Below are positions 33,744 through 44,991 of a DNA stretch of 64,000 bases, one piece after another. This DNA comes from Miscanthus floridulus. Taxonomy: Eukaryota; Streptophyta; Magnoliopsida; Poales; Poaceae. Within the stretch, counting starts at the first letter, position 1; every line of letters starts with the position of its first letter. The DNA lies in the NCBI RefSeq assembly GCF_019320115.1, contig NC_089598.1:26951491-27015490 (forward strand), given 5' to 3'. The notes below the pieces were generated by a model. It saw only the letters and a program-made list of their open reading frames with translations, searched no databases and was not told the origin of the DNA. Made by a program: the position numbers and the translations under genes.

Positions 33744-35430
33744 GCCGCGGGGGTTGGTGGATGGCCGGCTGGGTATGTTAGTAGAAGGGCACGCCAGTTT
33801 TGCATGTGTAAGTATGAAATTCTTGACGCGGTTGGCTGCATGCATGCACCAAAGCTAGTGGAGAAATTCGAAGAAATTTCCTTTGAGAAAGGTTCAGAGG
33901 ATGCACCAGGGGGTCATTGCCTTGCTTGGTCAATTGGAGGAGAACCTGTCGCTCAAAAGTTTTAGGAGGCCTTAGAATCAAGGATCTTCAAAAATTCGAT
34001 AGAGCATTGCACCTACGGTGGCTATGGCTAAAGTGGCGGGATCTTGACGGGCCTTGGGCAGGATTCAACATCAACACAACTCCTACAGAAACAGAACTAT
34101 TTATCCTTGAAAAATTTTGGCATGGCTGGAAGTGCACCAAAGCAAATTGCACCTCTATGTTTCAAATTGCCTAGGTGGAAAAGTTTAGCTGTGGCGCAAG
34201 CATTGAGAGGAAATTTACAGATGTGTGGTCTGCGACGTATGTCCGCTGATCAAGAGTTAAGGAAGTATGTGACACTTTGGGAGGTTTTGCAGCCAGTCCA
34301 ACTAGATGATCGAGAGTTATTGTATGACTTGTCTATTAGCCTAGTCTCAATGGAGTTTCATAGATATTAAATAAGTTGAGATGACATAGTATAGATAAAG
34401 AGAGAGCCATGATAAAAGTTTAATGTGATGAAATAAGTTTTACGGGGATATATAAAACTTGTCCACACTGTTTCTAATACATTAGATTCTTAGAAACTGA
34501 GACATGAAGCTCTGAGACCGACCTTATGCTAATCTATTGTTGATTTGGCTTAGCTGATAGCTACAATCATATTAAACTTGCTCTAACTGGTGTGGTGGTG
34601 GTCGTGGAGGAGGTGCGAGTCACTGAGTGTGGTTCCAACAACCCGGACTAGTGCATAAAAATGGATAAATAACCATGTTCACGTATCCTTGTTAGTGCAG
34701 GGAATAAATATAATTCAGCTTGTTCGTTTAAATTTATCAGCCATAGAACAGTGTTTTTCTCTACCAACATCATATAGCTTTATGATGAGGAAACATCTCG
34801 AAAGAAATATATGTCCGCTGGGCTCAAGTTCACTGCCCACGTTTTTATCGTGTGGAACTCTTGAAAGAAATATATGCCCGCTAGGCTACAAGTAAATGTC
34901 ATGTCTGCATATAGCTTTATGACGAGGAAACATCTCAACATCATTTACCAGGGGGTCTACTCTCTAGTTTAGTCAAAAAGATGGTCCACAAAGTTAGCAC
35001 ACTTCATAAGAAAAGAAAACAAAAGAAGCGTATCGTGCAACAGGCGATGATCACGGGTCAAATGGTCAATATTGGTCCAAAGATGTTGGTGGAGAGACGA
35101 ACCAATCAGAACTTTAGAAGGCCGAGCGGCTTGCAAGCAGGCCAAAAGATGACCCAGTCCTGCTCCTTATATTTCTCCAACCCGGCCGAATCCAACTTAA
35201 TTTGCAAGGTAAAGAATGCATCAAACCACTGTTCAACACGGTTCTTATAAATTTCTTGCGTCACGGAGAGGCCCTTAATGGACAGAAACACACGACACGA
35301 TAACACGTAATATACGGATTGTGTTTGTCATCACGGCAGATAGAGATGTCACTAAGCCTCGAGATATATACAATATACGTTTGACGGAGCAAGTGGTACG
35401 ACCGTTGAGCACTGGACGACATTTAGGATT
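33744..35430. repeat. block B: older copy of the BAHD upstream region and 16.3-18.1 kb
   Basis: 33744-33866 matches 11885-12055, the DNA immediately upstream of the BAHD gene's TATA box. 34540-35430 matches 16290-18000. The CACTA elements, the hAT element and the SINE-like insertion found in the first locus are all missing here, so this copy preserves an earlier state. It has its own insertion, a LINE fragment at 33870-34372. Confidence 0.78.
33870..34372 (+). pseudogene. L1-type LINE fragment, C-terminal part downstream of reverse transcriptase
   Basis: The forward frame reads LVNWRRTCRSKVLGGLRIKDL, then KFDRALHLRWLWLKW (quoted in part), matching the segment just before and within the zf-RVT region of plant L1-type elements. 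The frame is broken near 33915 and again after about 34170. No catalytic domain is present. It marks an insertion into block B. Confidence 0.7.
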
Positions 35431-36440
35431 ACTTAAGTTACTCGTTTCATATTGCTTAGTACTATTTTATAGCAGCCTGTTTGGTTTGCCGAATTAATTG
35501 GATTCCACGCCTGCGCTCGTGAAATCCAACCTGCGACCTAACTAGACAGTCCCCAGCCTCATGAAAATTAAATAAAAGATTGCAACGCCAAGGTATTATA
35601 CACTCTTGTGGTCTCGTACAGTGTGGAGGAGGTAGAGGCCTCCGTCCGCCAGGCGCTGCCCTCAGGCGGAGGCACGGGAAACAGGCACGACAAGTGGACG
35701 TGTAGTAAAATGGCACGTAAAACTAGAGTTTCATTAATTCATTTTCCAACCTCCCATACTGTTACAAGTGTTCCATATTTATAGGGTTCAACTATCACTT
35801 TTACAGAGTTTACAATAGTACCCTTCAACTGCTACACTACATTCTCGGAACATTCCACTACTCGCCTTTCCTCTCGGGGGTAATCTTGTCTTGCCGCCCT
35901 CAGGTACTGGGCCTGTGCGATCAGCCGGCCCATCAGGCCTCAGGATTCGGCGATGGGCCTTTGGGCCTTCGCCGTCGGTCTCCGCCCCATCAGGCCCCAG
36001 GATTCGGCGAAGGGCCTTTAGGCCTCCGCCCTCGGTCTCCGCCCCTAGGATGCCGAGGCCGCAGACCCCCGACGCCCAGTATTGCCGTCCTCCTGCTTGG
36101 GTCTCTGCCCGTACGAGCGGAGGCCGAACCGGCGCACCCGCGCCGTCCACGAACGCCTTCCTCTGGTTACCTGCACACACACGTAGGTAACGTTGGTACT
36201 TGATTAGCCTTGTAGCGGGGCGGCCTCCGCCCCCTCTGCCCGGAGACGCCTACGAGCTAACCGGGCGGAGGCTGCGCCAGGGTTACCGGCAGCGTCCTGC
36301 AAGCAGTCTGAGAAACCATCATATTTTCTGGGTCCGGAGGTGTGGTAGCTGGGCCTTTGCTTAGGTAGTTGGTCAGAGACGTCTCTGCGAACTGCTGACC
36401 ACGTAGGTCTCCGCCACTCTCGAAGGCCGTGTTACAACAT
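35430..36440 (-). mobile_element. probable solo LTR (about 35600-36440) plus MITE remnant
   Basis: The minus strand shows a TATA box (CCTATAAATATGG near 35776-35790) about 650 bp downstream of a GTAACACGGCC start, the layout of an LTR with a promoter. The middle is GC-rich with repeated CATCAGGCC.CAGGATTCGGCG phrases. A MITE-like end (GCAGCCTGTTTGGTTTGCC) sits near 35470. The borders and target duplication were not resolved. Confidence 0.4.
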
Positions 36441-36696
36441 ACACAAGGCCTCAACTTCATTGCAGAGGCACCCCACAAATCAAACTACGCCATTTTCTTT
36501 GTGCCACTGGTACCAAAATAAAATCAATGTGCGTCACAAATTAAAACGGTCGCAGACTCGCAGCAGACCGTGCCAAAGCTTGCTAGCTACTTATTATTTA
36601 TTCCTTCTGTATCCGATCCATTGGTTCATGCAGGTTCTTTGATGGATTCCGTGAATCTGAAAGCCGGGGCCGATTGCTCTTCAGTGTTATTGTTTA

Positions 36697-36722
36697 TATA
36701 TATATATATATATATATATATG
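36697..36722. repeat. (TA)n microsatellite
   Basis: About thirteen uninterrupted TA units. Confidence 0.9.
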
Positions 36723-36769
36723 GACTATGACATCAAGATTTCAACACCTGCTCCAGTCAAATTGTCTGA

Positions 36770-37095
36770 CTTTACTACTCGCTCTGTCGTTCGAAAAAGA
36801 ATACAGTTAGCACAGTAGTAAATCAAACCGTCTAGAGTTTGACTAAGTTGAGGCCTTACCAGGTCTAGTTCATTTTCACAGAAAAATTCCAGCATTTGAA
36901 AGGAGAGCCTTATAATTAAATTTATCTATTTTACAATATTAAATAAGTATGGTTAGATTCGTCAAAAAATATAATTATATTTATCTGATATCATAATATC
37001 ACTCTCTTTTTTATATACTTAGCTTGACGACCAAAAACTAAACTATACGTAGTTTGACTAAAGACAACTAAAGTTGCATCTTTTTTAGGATGGAC
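36770..37095. mobile_element. Stowaway-like MITE, diverged
   Basis: It begins with TTTACTACTCGCTCTGTCG and has the AT-rich interior with inverted TAGAGTTTGACTAAGTT and CGTAGTTTGACTAAAG stretches typical of longer Stowaway elements. The right end is indistinct. Confidence 0.45.
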
Positions 37096-37384
37096 AACAA
37101 TAGATGTAAGTGATGAATGTGCTCACGCAAACATATAACTAAAAAATGTGTCAAACTCACCCTGCCTACCCTGTCTTGGATTCGATCTACTTTTTGCATG
37201 CTCCTAAGTTCATTTTAAATCTCCGTGATACAATGATAATGTTGTCAATAATACTAGTGATCCATGATAGTTAGTAGACCCTTATAACTTGTTAGCAGGA
37301 GTTGTTGAACCACAACCAATGTTAGATCAGCACTAGTTAAACTGGAGACTGGAGCAGTACAGTATGTTTGGAATGACGTACTAC
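37096..37384. other. no feature recognised
   Basis: AT-rich intergenic DNA with nothing assignable. Confidence 0.35.
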
Positions 37385-37919
37385 GCGCCACGCCGCACTG
37401 ACCAGGCCAGCAGCCGGGCCGGCCCCAACCTGTCCGCACCAAACCCCGTGGACTTGAGAGACGCAGTCACGCAGACGGCAGACCTTGGAATTTCGGTACA
37501 CACGCGTAGACATAGCCTTTGTCTTGTTACGATCACAGCTCTCAGTGCATTCCAAAAATTTTAAGACAACCGAAGGGAATCCTCAAATGATGCAGGTATC
37601 CACAGATTAATACAAATTAAGGTATTTACTCTCAAATTATGGTTTCCTTTTTAATAAACTTTGCCAAATCTAGGCATTGACAAGCCACAATACACTATAT
37701 TTCATGACGGAGGGAGTAGATCTCTACTCTCTACTGGGCTAGGCGCCTAGGCTAAGGCTAGTGCCACAGCACTGATGCCGTCATCTCATTATTTTTTTTA
37801 GAAAGGATGATAAAATTTTGCTGCGATTTTTATTAGATGAAGAAAAAAAATCAACTGTTGGTCTAATTTTTTTTTAGTAGAAACCGGTTCCCAAAAACCA
37901 AATAATTGAGGAGAATACG
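37385..37919. repeat. duplicated block C, copy 2
   Basis: Collinear with 33225-33743. It is followed at 37920 by the unique CACTAATCC junction and then by repeat R copy 2. Confidence 0.88.
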
Positions 37920-37968
37920 TCACTAATCCATACGACTTAGTACACAAATCAGACGATTGGCAACTTCA

Positions 37969-40384
37969 CGCCACTAGCTCCAATGAACTTTATCGAGCCA
38001 ACTTAGTCCAAGCAACCCAACTAGCACTTCAACTTGGTCGAGAAGACTCAACTAGCACCATAACATGGTCGTAACGACCCAACTTTTTTTCGCGAACAAG
38101 CTTAGATCATGCATAAAAGACCCAACTAACAACCCAAAATATGTTAACAACTGCCTAACAACTAAAGCCACAAGGGCACCACTCGACAAGCTATCGAACA
38201 CCACTCACATAGCTGCATGTAGAACTCGGTGCACCACCATGGTCGAGCAAGAGCTGGACGGCAGAGCTAGAGAAGCCTACTGCATTCTTCCGAAAGGGAG
38301 ATGACGCCAAAGGCGCCGCGACAACGCTAGCACAATAATATGGGGAACGTTTTCACCCGCAAACACAGCAAGACAGAAGGAGATTGAAACGATCCCGATT
38401 TTCCACGAAGGGAAAATCCACAGATACGAATTATAATGTGATAGTCCAGGAGATCGAGCCATCACATTATCAAATAACAGTTGGTACCACAGTTCATAAA
38501 TGGCGAAAGTACAAGTTTATAAGGTATTACACCACTTGGTTACACAACTAAATACATCGTTATACTAGCGAAAACGCACACAGGGCTTCATCAGAGTAGA
38601 CGTGGCGCGTCGGTGGGTGGAGGCCCCTCCTTCACGGACTATCATCAGAGTCGACGTGGAGCGTTGACAGGTGAAGGCACCTCCTTCATGAGCAATCATC
38701 AGAGTAGGCATAGAACAACACCGGACGTAGACTTTATCTTCATCTCCTCAACCAAACTTGAGCACAGGCACGAGACCATCTAATCTTTCTAATCTCTGTT
38801 GTCGTCATCGTCGATGACATCCAAAACCTACCAAATATCTTTTAGTACGATTTATACTGGCCACTGGCTCCCACCCTATGCTTTATGTATGCTTTGTGGT
38901 AAGTGGAATGCAAGGGTAGAGCAAAAGGCCTATATATGGTTGTAGGTTTCCTATGCAAGTTCATCCATATTTTATAATAGTTCATCAAGTTTTAACCCAT
39001 CTCATCCACACGTTCACCCATCCCATCACACACATCTTACCACACTCTCACTCTCTAGGCGACAAGGATGACTCCCACTCGTACCTTGCCTCAACGGCCC
39101 AAGCCAAAAACCAACACCAAACCTAGGGGGAGAAGAAGAAAGGACACATCTCACTAATCAAGGGAAGCGTAGGTCATAGGAATGTCCATATCTAAGGACG
39201 CGGCTATACGTATAGATCGATCAACTTTGCAGAGCGTGTACACCTAGAACCACAAGATCACCATCATCGATGGTGGCCACCGTCTAGGCTGATACCGGGC
39301 TACCTTCCAACTGGTGCAATGCCACCCTACCACTTAGCCCTAGGCCACCTCAGAGTCCACCGAAACATTGAGACTATGAGACATAGTACCAGTCCCCCAG
39401 ATGTCACTACGCTGTCTTAGGAGGGTGTGGGTCCTATGCCCGTACCTCCCTACACTATCCGCTAACAACCTAGTAGTAGTGGTACCGTCCTAGCTAGTCA
39501 GCATCTGTCCCCCACCCATTCAGGAACGAGTGACATGCACGTAAGGTCCTATGATCCGGTTCTCTCAACATACCAGTCCTTAGGGGGACCAGACATGATA
39601 TCTTCTCAAAGGGGATAACCAACACCCCGTGCCTCGATGACACCTCCATCCTAGGGCTTCATCCCACAAAGACACTCCACCCCGAGACCTCCTCATCTCA
39701 CATGTACCCGCCACAGGTATCTCTCATAGGGAATGCCCATGTCGCATCCTCCTAGCAAGACTTGTCCAAAGACTTGTCATAGAATCATGTCTAGTCGACT
39801 CAATCCTCACCACATACCCAAGACGCACGCCAAGATCTCCCCAAGTTGTTACTAGTTTTAGCGGCACCAAGTGCCTTAGCCACTCACAAACAATCATCCA
39901 CCAAGCATCACATCACAAATATAATGCATAGTAGAAGCAAGTAGTAAGTAGTATGCGAGCGTCTATCCTAACAGCGGGCGTGCATGGGTAAAGGTTGTGT
40001 CAAGGTAATGGCTTTCAAGCAATTCTACCATGCAACCTATCACAAATCATTAGCATGAAAGTAAAGCACTAGCAGTTATATTATTGCATGTCTAATAGGA
40101 TTCTACGAGGTTGGGTGGGACATGGCACCTGTTGATTGGTCATCTCTGAGATCTTTAGTGTACTTGCAGTTGATCTCCCCAAAGTCCTGCCGCCATCCGC
40201 ATTTCCTTCCTCCAACGGGTTCCAATCTGATCAATGCTATCCTCGGTGTAACTACCCTGATAGAGCGACAAGCAAGATAGAAAGCAATCAATACCCTAAA
40301 AAGGTAACAAGACACATAAGAACAACTACACCGAAAGAACACCAAAGGGAAAATGACTTAGCCCTCTCAACGGATGTTTGATCC
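37969..40384. repeat. large repeat R, copy 2, left part
   Basis: Collinear with 25299-25359 plus 27888-30210. It contains the intact junction CTAGCACTTCAACTTGG at 38021-38037 that is broken by inserted DNA in copy 1. At 40384 it is itself interrupted by the Tat retrotransposon and resumes at 52755. Confidence 0.88.
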
Positions 40385-41184
40385 TGTTGATGCAAAAGTG
40401 GATCTGCAAACACAAAGGGCTAATACCCGAATCGGTATCCAAGGCGTGCCAGCCGATTTGACCTGTTAATCGACAAGGATGAAGATACGAGCACTTTGGT
40501 CCTGACAACAGCGATACGCCCGGAAGTCATGGCCAAGAGGTACTCACGCGGAACTCGAGGATCGCCGAAGGTCGCACTGAAGCGATGCAGCTCGCCGAAT
40601 CGATGAGAACTCGTAAAGAGAAAATAATGCAAATTGACGAAGTCGCCGAAAAGTAAGTAGATGCAAATAGGAGTAAAAATTGGTTTTGATATTGATTGAT
40701 ATATGTATTTACATTGCCCCTCACTCCATATTTATACCCTGATCTAAAGAGACACAACCAAACACAACTAGGACACCAAGCCCATATCTAGGGAAACACG
40801 TGACTCTTACATGAATCATACTCTAACAAATATAGAAAAGGAAATCAACTCCTATCTATTTCCCTGTCCGCCTTAATTACGATGGAAATCTCACTGTCCT
40901 TCTTCCCATCGGCATACCCCCTGTTTCATCGGCAATAGTCTTCAAGTCTTCCCTCATCAGCATACTCCTTGTTTCATCGGCAGTAGTCCTCAAATCTCCC
41001 TTCATCGGCATACTCCCTGTTTCATCGGCAGTAGTCTTCAAGCCTCCCTTCATCGGCATCACCAGCTATCGGCAACCATCTTTACAAGCTGGCTTTCATC
41101 GGCTATCAAAGTTATACAGTAACTTTCCTCTTGCCGATTAGTCCACTCCGAACATTTTAACACGTGCAAAAAACGGTGTCAACA
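40385..41184 (-). repeat. 3' LTR (800 bp) of the Tat element
   Basis: It differs from 51950-52749 at ten positions, all transitions, with no indels. It contains three tandem 48-bp units near 40910-41060, carrying CATCGGCA twice per unit in most copies. Confidence 0.95.
40910..41060. repeat. three 48-bp tandem units inside the LTR
   Basis: Units pair CATCGGCATACTCC and TTTCATCGGCAGTAGTC with a short spacer. The period of 48 bp is visible as a 16-residue periodicity in translation. The same array is in the other LTR. Confidence 0.85.
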
Positions 41185-41204
41185 CATGCCCCCCAATTTC
41201 GGAG
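41185..41204 (-). promoter_or_regulatory. polypurine tract of the Tat element
   Basis: Read on the minus strand, GAAATTGGGGGGCATG stands directly before the 3' LTR, where plus-strand DNA synthesis is primed. The purine run is interrupted by CATG at the LTR edge. Confidence 0.6.
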
Positions 41205-41594
41205 TATAAAACCATTAATGCTCTGAAATTTACTCCAGATTACCGTAACTCATTCTCCAAGCCAAAACCTGATCTGTTATCAAATCCAATTAAATCTAAT
41301 CCTGATTCACGCACTTCAGTAAATATCGCACAATCGCCAACCACTCTTGCCTTGATTATGGTTAAGATACCGAAACAATAACCCATCGGCAAGATCTTAA
41401 CATGATAATGCTGTCATTTTCAGAATTAAAATATCCTGTACCGATATCTCTTCCAAGTCACGATTACTTGCCATCAACCCATCTGTACAATCCCCTGATC
41501 ATCGTGCAAACAGTTACCATATCCATCTGAACCACTTCGACCTACATGCGTGCGGCATAGAGATAAGTCCAAAATACCCCTACTCCAAGCGGCT

Positions 41595-41603
41595 TATAAA
41601 TAG
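41595..41603 (+). promoter_or_regulatory. TATA box of the antisense plant-mobile-domain gene
   Basis: TATAAATAG lies about 155 bp before the proposed ATG at 41756 on the plus strand, outside the LTR. The gene therefore appears to have its own promoter pointing against the retrotransposon transcript. Confidence 0.55.
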
Positions 41604-41755
41604 ATTGCTCCGGAACACTTGTTTTCTACCCTTAGACTCCAATCTTTGACATTTTCTCTTTCCGGCGGCGACTCCGACGAACCACTGTATGACCTCAACC
41701 AACAAGAACCCTTCTCCAGTGTTACCTCAAGTCTTCGGCTCGTGCCTTCAAGATA

Positions 41756-44700
41756 ATGGCAGTCAACTTCGACGTCCCCGCGGTTTGCTCTTCTTCCATT
41801 ACCTTTACTTTGATTCCCCTAGTTTTTGCAAATCCATACAGTTGGTGATTTTTCCTTTCTTTTATTCTCCGGATCCTTCAAACTTAGGAACTGCGCAACA
41901 AATTAGTTATTCCAACCGACCAGCCGCATGTCCAATGCCTAGGACCAATGGGCAACCTAGATCCAACCGATCTGATTAATGCAGAGGTTAACAGAATCCC
42001 CTTTAGAGCCCAAAATTTCTCTCTGAATTTATGGAAAGACACATTCCAATCCTGGCCTAAAACCACCAAAGGGTGGAAAGATTGGTACTTGAGGGTTAAT
42101 AGATCGATGCAAGTATACTGGGCAGAACAGAAATTAGACCAATGCATTAGGCTATCTATTGCCGATATGCAGAAGAATGAATCAATGATGATTGCAGCTG
42201 CTTACTTCTGGTCAGACACAACAAACACTTTTATGTTTGGACATGGCCCAGCTACTCCTACACTTGCCGATGTCCACATGCTCACTGGCTTGGATATTTC
42301 AACTGCCGATGAAGGCTCCATTTATGGTAGAAAATCTGAATATAGGGTGAATACCCGCAACATCGGCGGTTGGACGGGATACATTCAAGAATACCAGAAG
42401 ACTGGGACACTTAACCAGAGGGAACATGCCACATTCTTGAATATGTGGTTAGAAAAATTTATTTTCTATGGTCGATCAATAGGACCAACCAACGCCTTCC
42501 TCCCTGCAGCTGAACTTTTGGCTAATGGCATAAGGTTTCCTCTTGGCCGATACCTTCTGAGCTCCACTTATCATCTTCTTCATCAAGTGTCTCAGAAACT
42601 TCTGCTTAGCGAACCCATCGGCAACCTAGGAGGCCCGTGGTGGTTTATCAACATGTGGCTGAATGCCCATATGCACAAACGCTTGCAATGGGACTTTTTT
42701 GCCCAACAATTCCCACGAGAAATTACTGAAGACTATGTGCTTGGGGATGATGAATCGGCAACACACTCACCCCTTAATTTTGGTGAAGCCATAATTGTCC
42801 TTCCCGGAACAGAGGCCAATGAAGACCAGATCGGCAGATTCTTCCAAAACTTCTACAATGGTCTTTCTCGTGATCATAGGGCCTGGGTACCTTATATTGA
42901 CGAGGACAACAGATTTCCCCTTCTTTTCAACTTTGCCGATGACACCCTGAATCAGGATAAGGAACTCATGATGGCCATCATTACTCCCAGGGCAATTCCA
43001 GTGAATACATTTGGTAGCGGGAAAAACACCAACATTTCATATGAATTTTACAACCCATCGGCAGTATCCCGTCAATTGGCTTTTGGGCAACTGCCAATCA
43101 AACTTTGCTTTGCCGATGTGATCAAACCCAGGGAAATAATCACCTATGGAACAGATTGGAACAAGGTAGTACAACTCTCCCCCAATGTCGATATCACAGA
43201 TGTTGATATATCCACCTAGACACCAGTATCCTTCATCATCGAGTCATACAAGCAATGGTGGCGAGAGTGGAAGGAACAACTGTTTGCAACTTCTGCTCAC
43301 ACATATCGGCACATGATCGACCCTGAATATGCCATCCCTGACGACGCAGTAAGTTTCTTTTAACTCCTTTTTGCTTTTTCCCTACATATATCAGTAACTG
43401 ACTCTCTCATGACAGGTTAACAACCCAGCACCATCGGTGAGCAAAAGTGAGAAACCCTTCGATCTTCAGCCTATTTCCCCGATATCACCGATCGGCTACA
43501 ACGCCCCCACCTTAACTGCTTTGACCCACCAGAAGATCCGTACCAAGACCATCACCTCTAAGTCCAGATTGGCTACAGCTAGGGCCACTCCATCGGCTGC
43601 TGCTACAACCTTGGTCAAGGCATTCAAGGTAACAACCTTGTTTATTTCTACTTATACCGATTACAAACTATATTAACATTAATCACCAGGGGGTAAGAGC
43701 TGCCACTGGATCGTCATCGGCAATTCCTCCGATATCAAGCACCACTTCTTTTGACAAACCTTCAGAGGTATTCTCTTGACTTCTCATTTTATCCGTTAAA
43801 TATCATACCTTACACTTGTTTTGCAGCAACAATTGGGTACATCGGCAAGCGTACCAGACGTCCAAGCTTCACAACCAACAAGTGCCGATGCCCCCCAGCC
43901 AATCGTTGCCGATGCCCAAGCAAAGCGCAAAGCTTTAACAGATGCCGAGGCACAGCCAAAACGACAAAGGTCCATGCCGATCCCTACATCTGCCCCAATG
44001 TCATCGGTCATCATACCTCAAGAGCCAACCACTGATGAAGTCACAGAGGACATCCCATCGGCAAGCTCAGCCGACCCCTCACACGACACACTCCAGGTTG
44101 TTTCTTCTAGCCAAGCACAGGAAATTGCCTTGAAACAGGTAAACCGATTAACCTAGCTGATTTACAATATTCATACTTATCCTTAACCGACCTCCTTTTC
44201 TTTTTCTCAGGAACAAGACTCCCCAAACAGCCTATTCTCCTTCGCTATTGACATCTCTGACGATGATGGAGAGGAAACAAGTTCTTCCCTTATACTGGGA
44301 ACAATATCGGCAGAAACTAAGTCCAGGTTGGAAGCTCTCCTGAACTTGCTACAGCAGGATACCGCCCAACTTGTAGATGATTTGGACCCCGCAAAGGCAA
44401 TTTTCAAAACAATCCATGGCCAGGTCCCTGCCGATGTTGAAGAAGTACTCTTCCCAGCAGCCCATTTAGAGAGTCGCCAACTACAATATCAACGAGCTGC
44501 CCAACGTATTGCCGATAGAGCAGCTCAGGCTCAACTCAAGGAAGAGATGCTACAACTAAAACAAATTGCCGATGAGAAGCACAAGGGCATCGGCAACTTG
44601 TAGACTTCGGGTGCTGAACTCAAGCAGAAAATCTTGGATTTATCAGCAAGGAAGATGGCTCTATTGGCTGAATTGAAAGAAATCGAGGCAGCTTTAACTC

Positions 44701-44906
44701 ATGCTCAACAAGAAGAAAGCCAGCTACCCAATGCCATCAAAACCCTTCAACAAGAAAGAGATATCTAGGCTCGCAAAGCTTTGGCCATGAAGAAAAAACT
44801 CAAGCCTGTGGAGGGTACTGCCGATGACGATATCAAAGAAATAGAGGAAGCCGAGCAGATTCGCCTGCGTGTGATATTAGCTATCCAATCCTTGTTGAAC
44901 TTGTAA
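41756..44906 (+). pseudogene. plant mobile domain (PMD) protein gene, antisense within the retrotransposon, six exons, three nonsense codons
   Basis: Exons on the plus strand are 41756-41782, 41888-43348, 43416-43628, 43690-43767, 43827-44138 and 44211-44906. All are phase 0 with GT/AG borders. Exon 2 encodes a plant mobile domain: SMMIAAAYFWSDTTNTFMFG, PTLADVHMLTGLDI, ATFLNMWLEKFIF and the PWWFINMWLNAHM block. Exons 3-5 are a low-complexity Ser/Pro/Ala/Asp linker with a basic KRQRSMP stretch, and exon 6 is predicted coiled coil. In-frame TAG codons interrupt it at 43217, 44601 and about 44766. Each fits a CAG-to-TAG change, and the frame is otherwise open to the TAA near 44904. Host PMD proteins such as MAIN and MAIL1 act in gene expression and transposon silencing (known in Arabidopsis). 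The role of this copy is unknown. Its 3' end meets the end of pol tail to tail. Confidence 0.82.
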
Positions 44907-44991
44907 TCTTGTTTATTGTATCGACACTTTATGAGACATTGACATCCTTGCATAATTCTAGCCGATAGGACTGTTATCGGCACTTATACTT

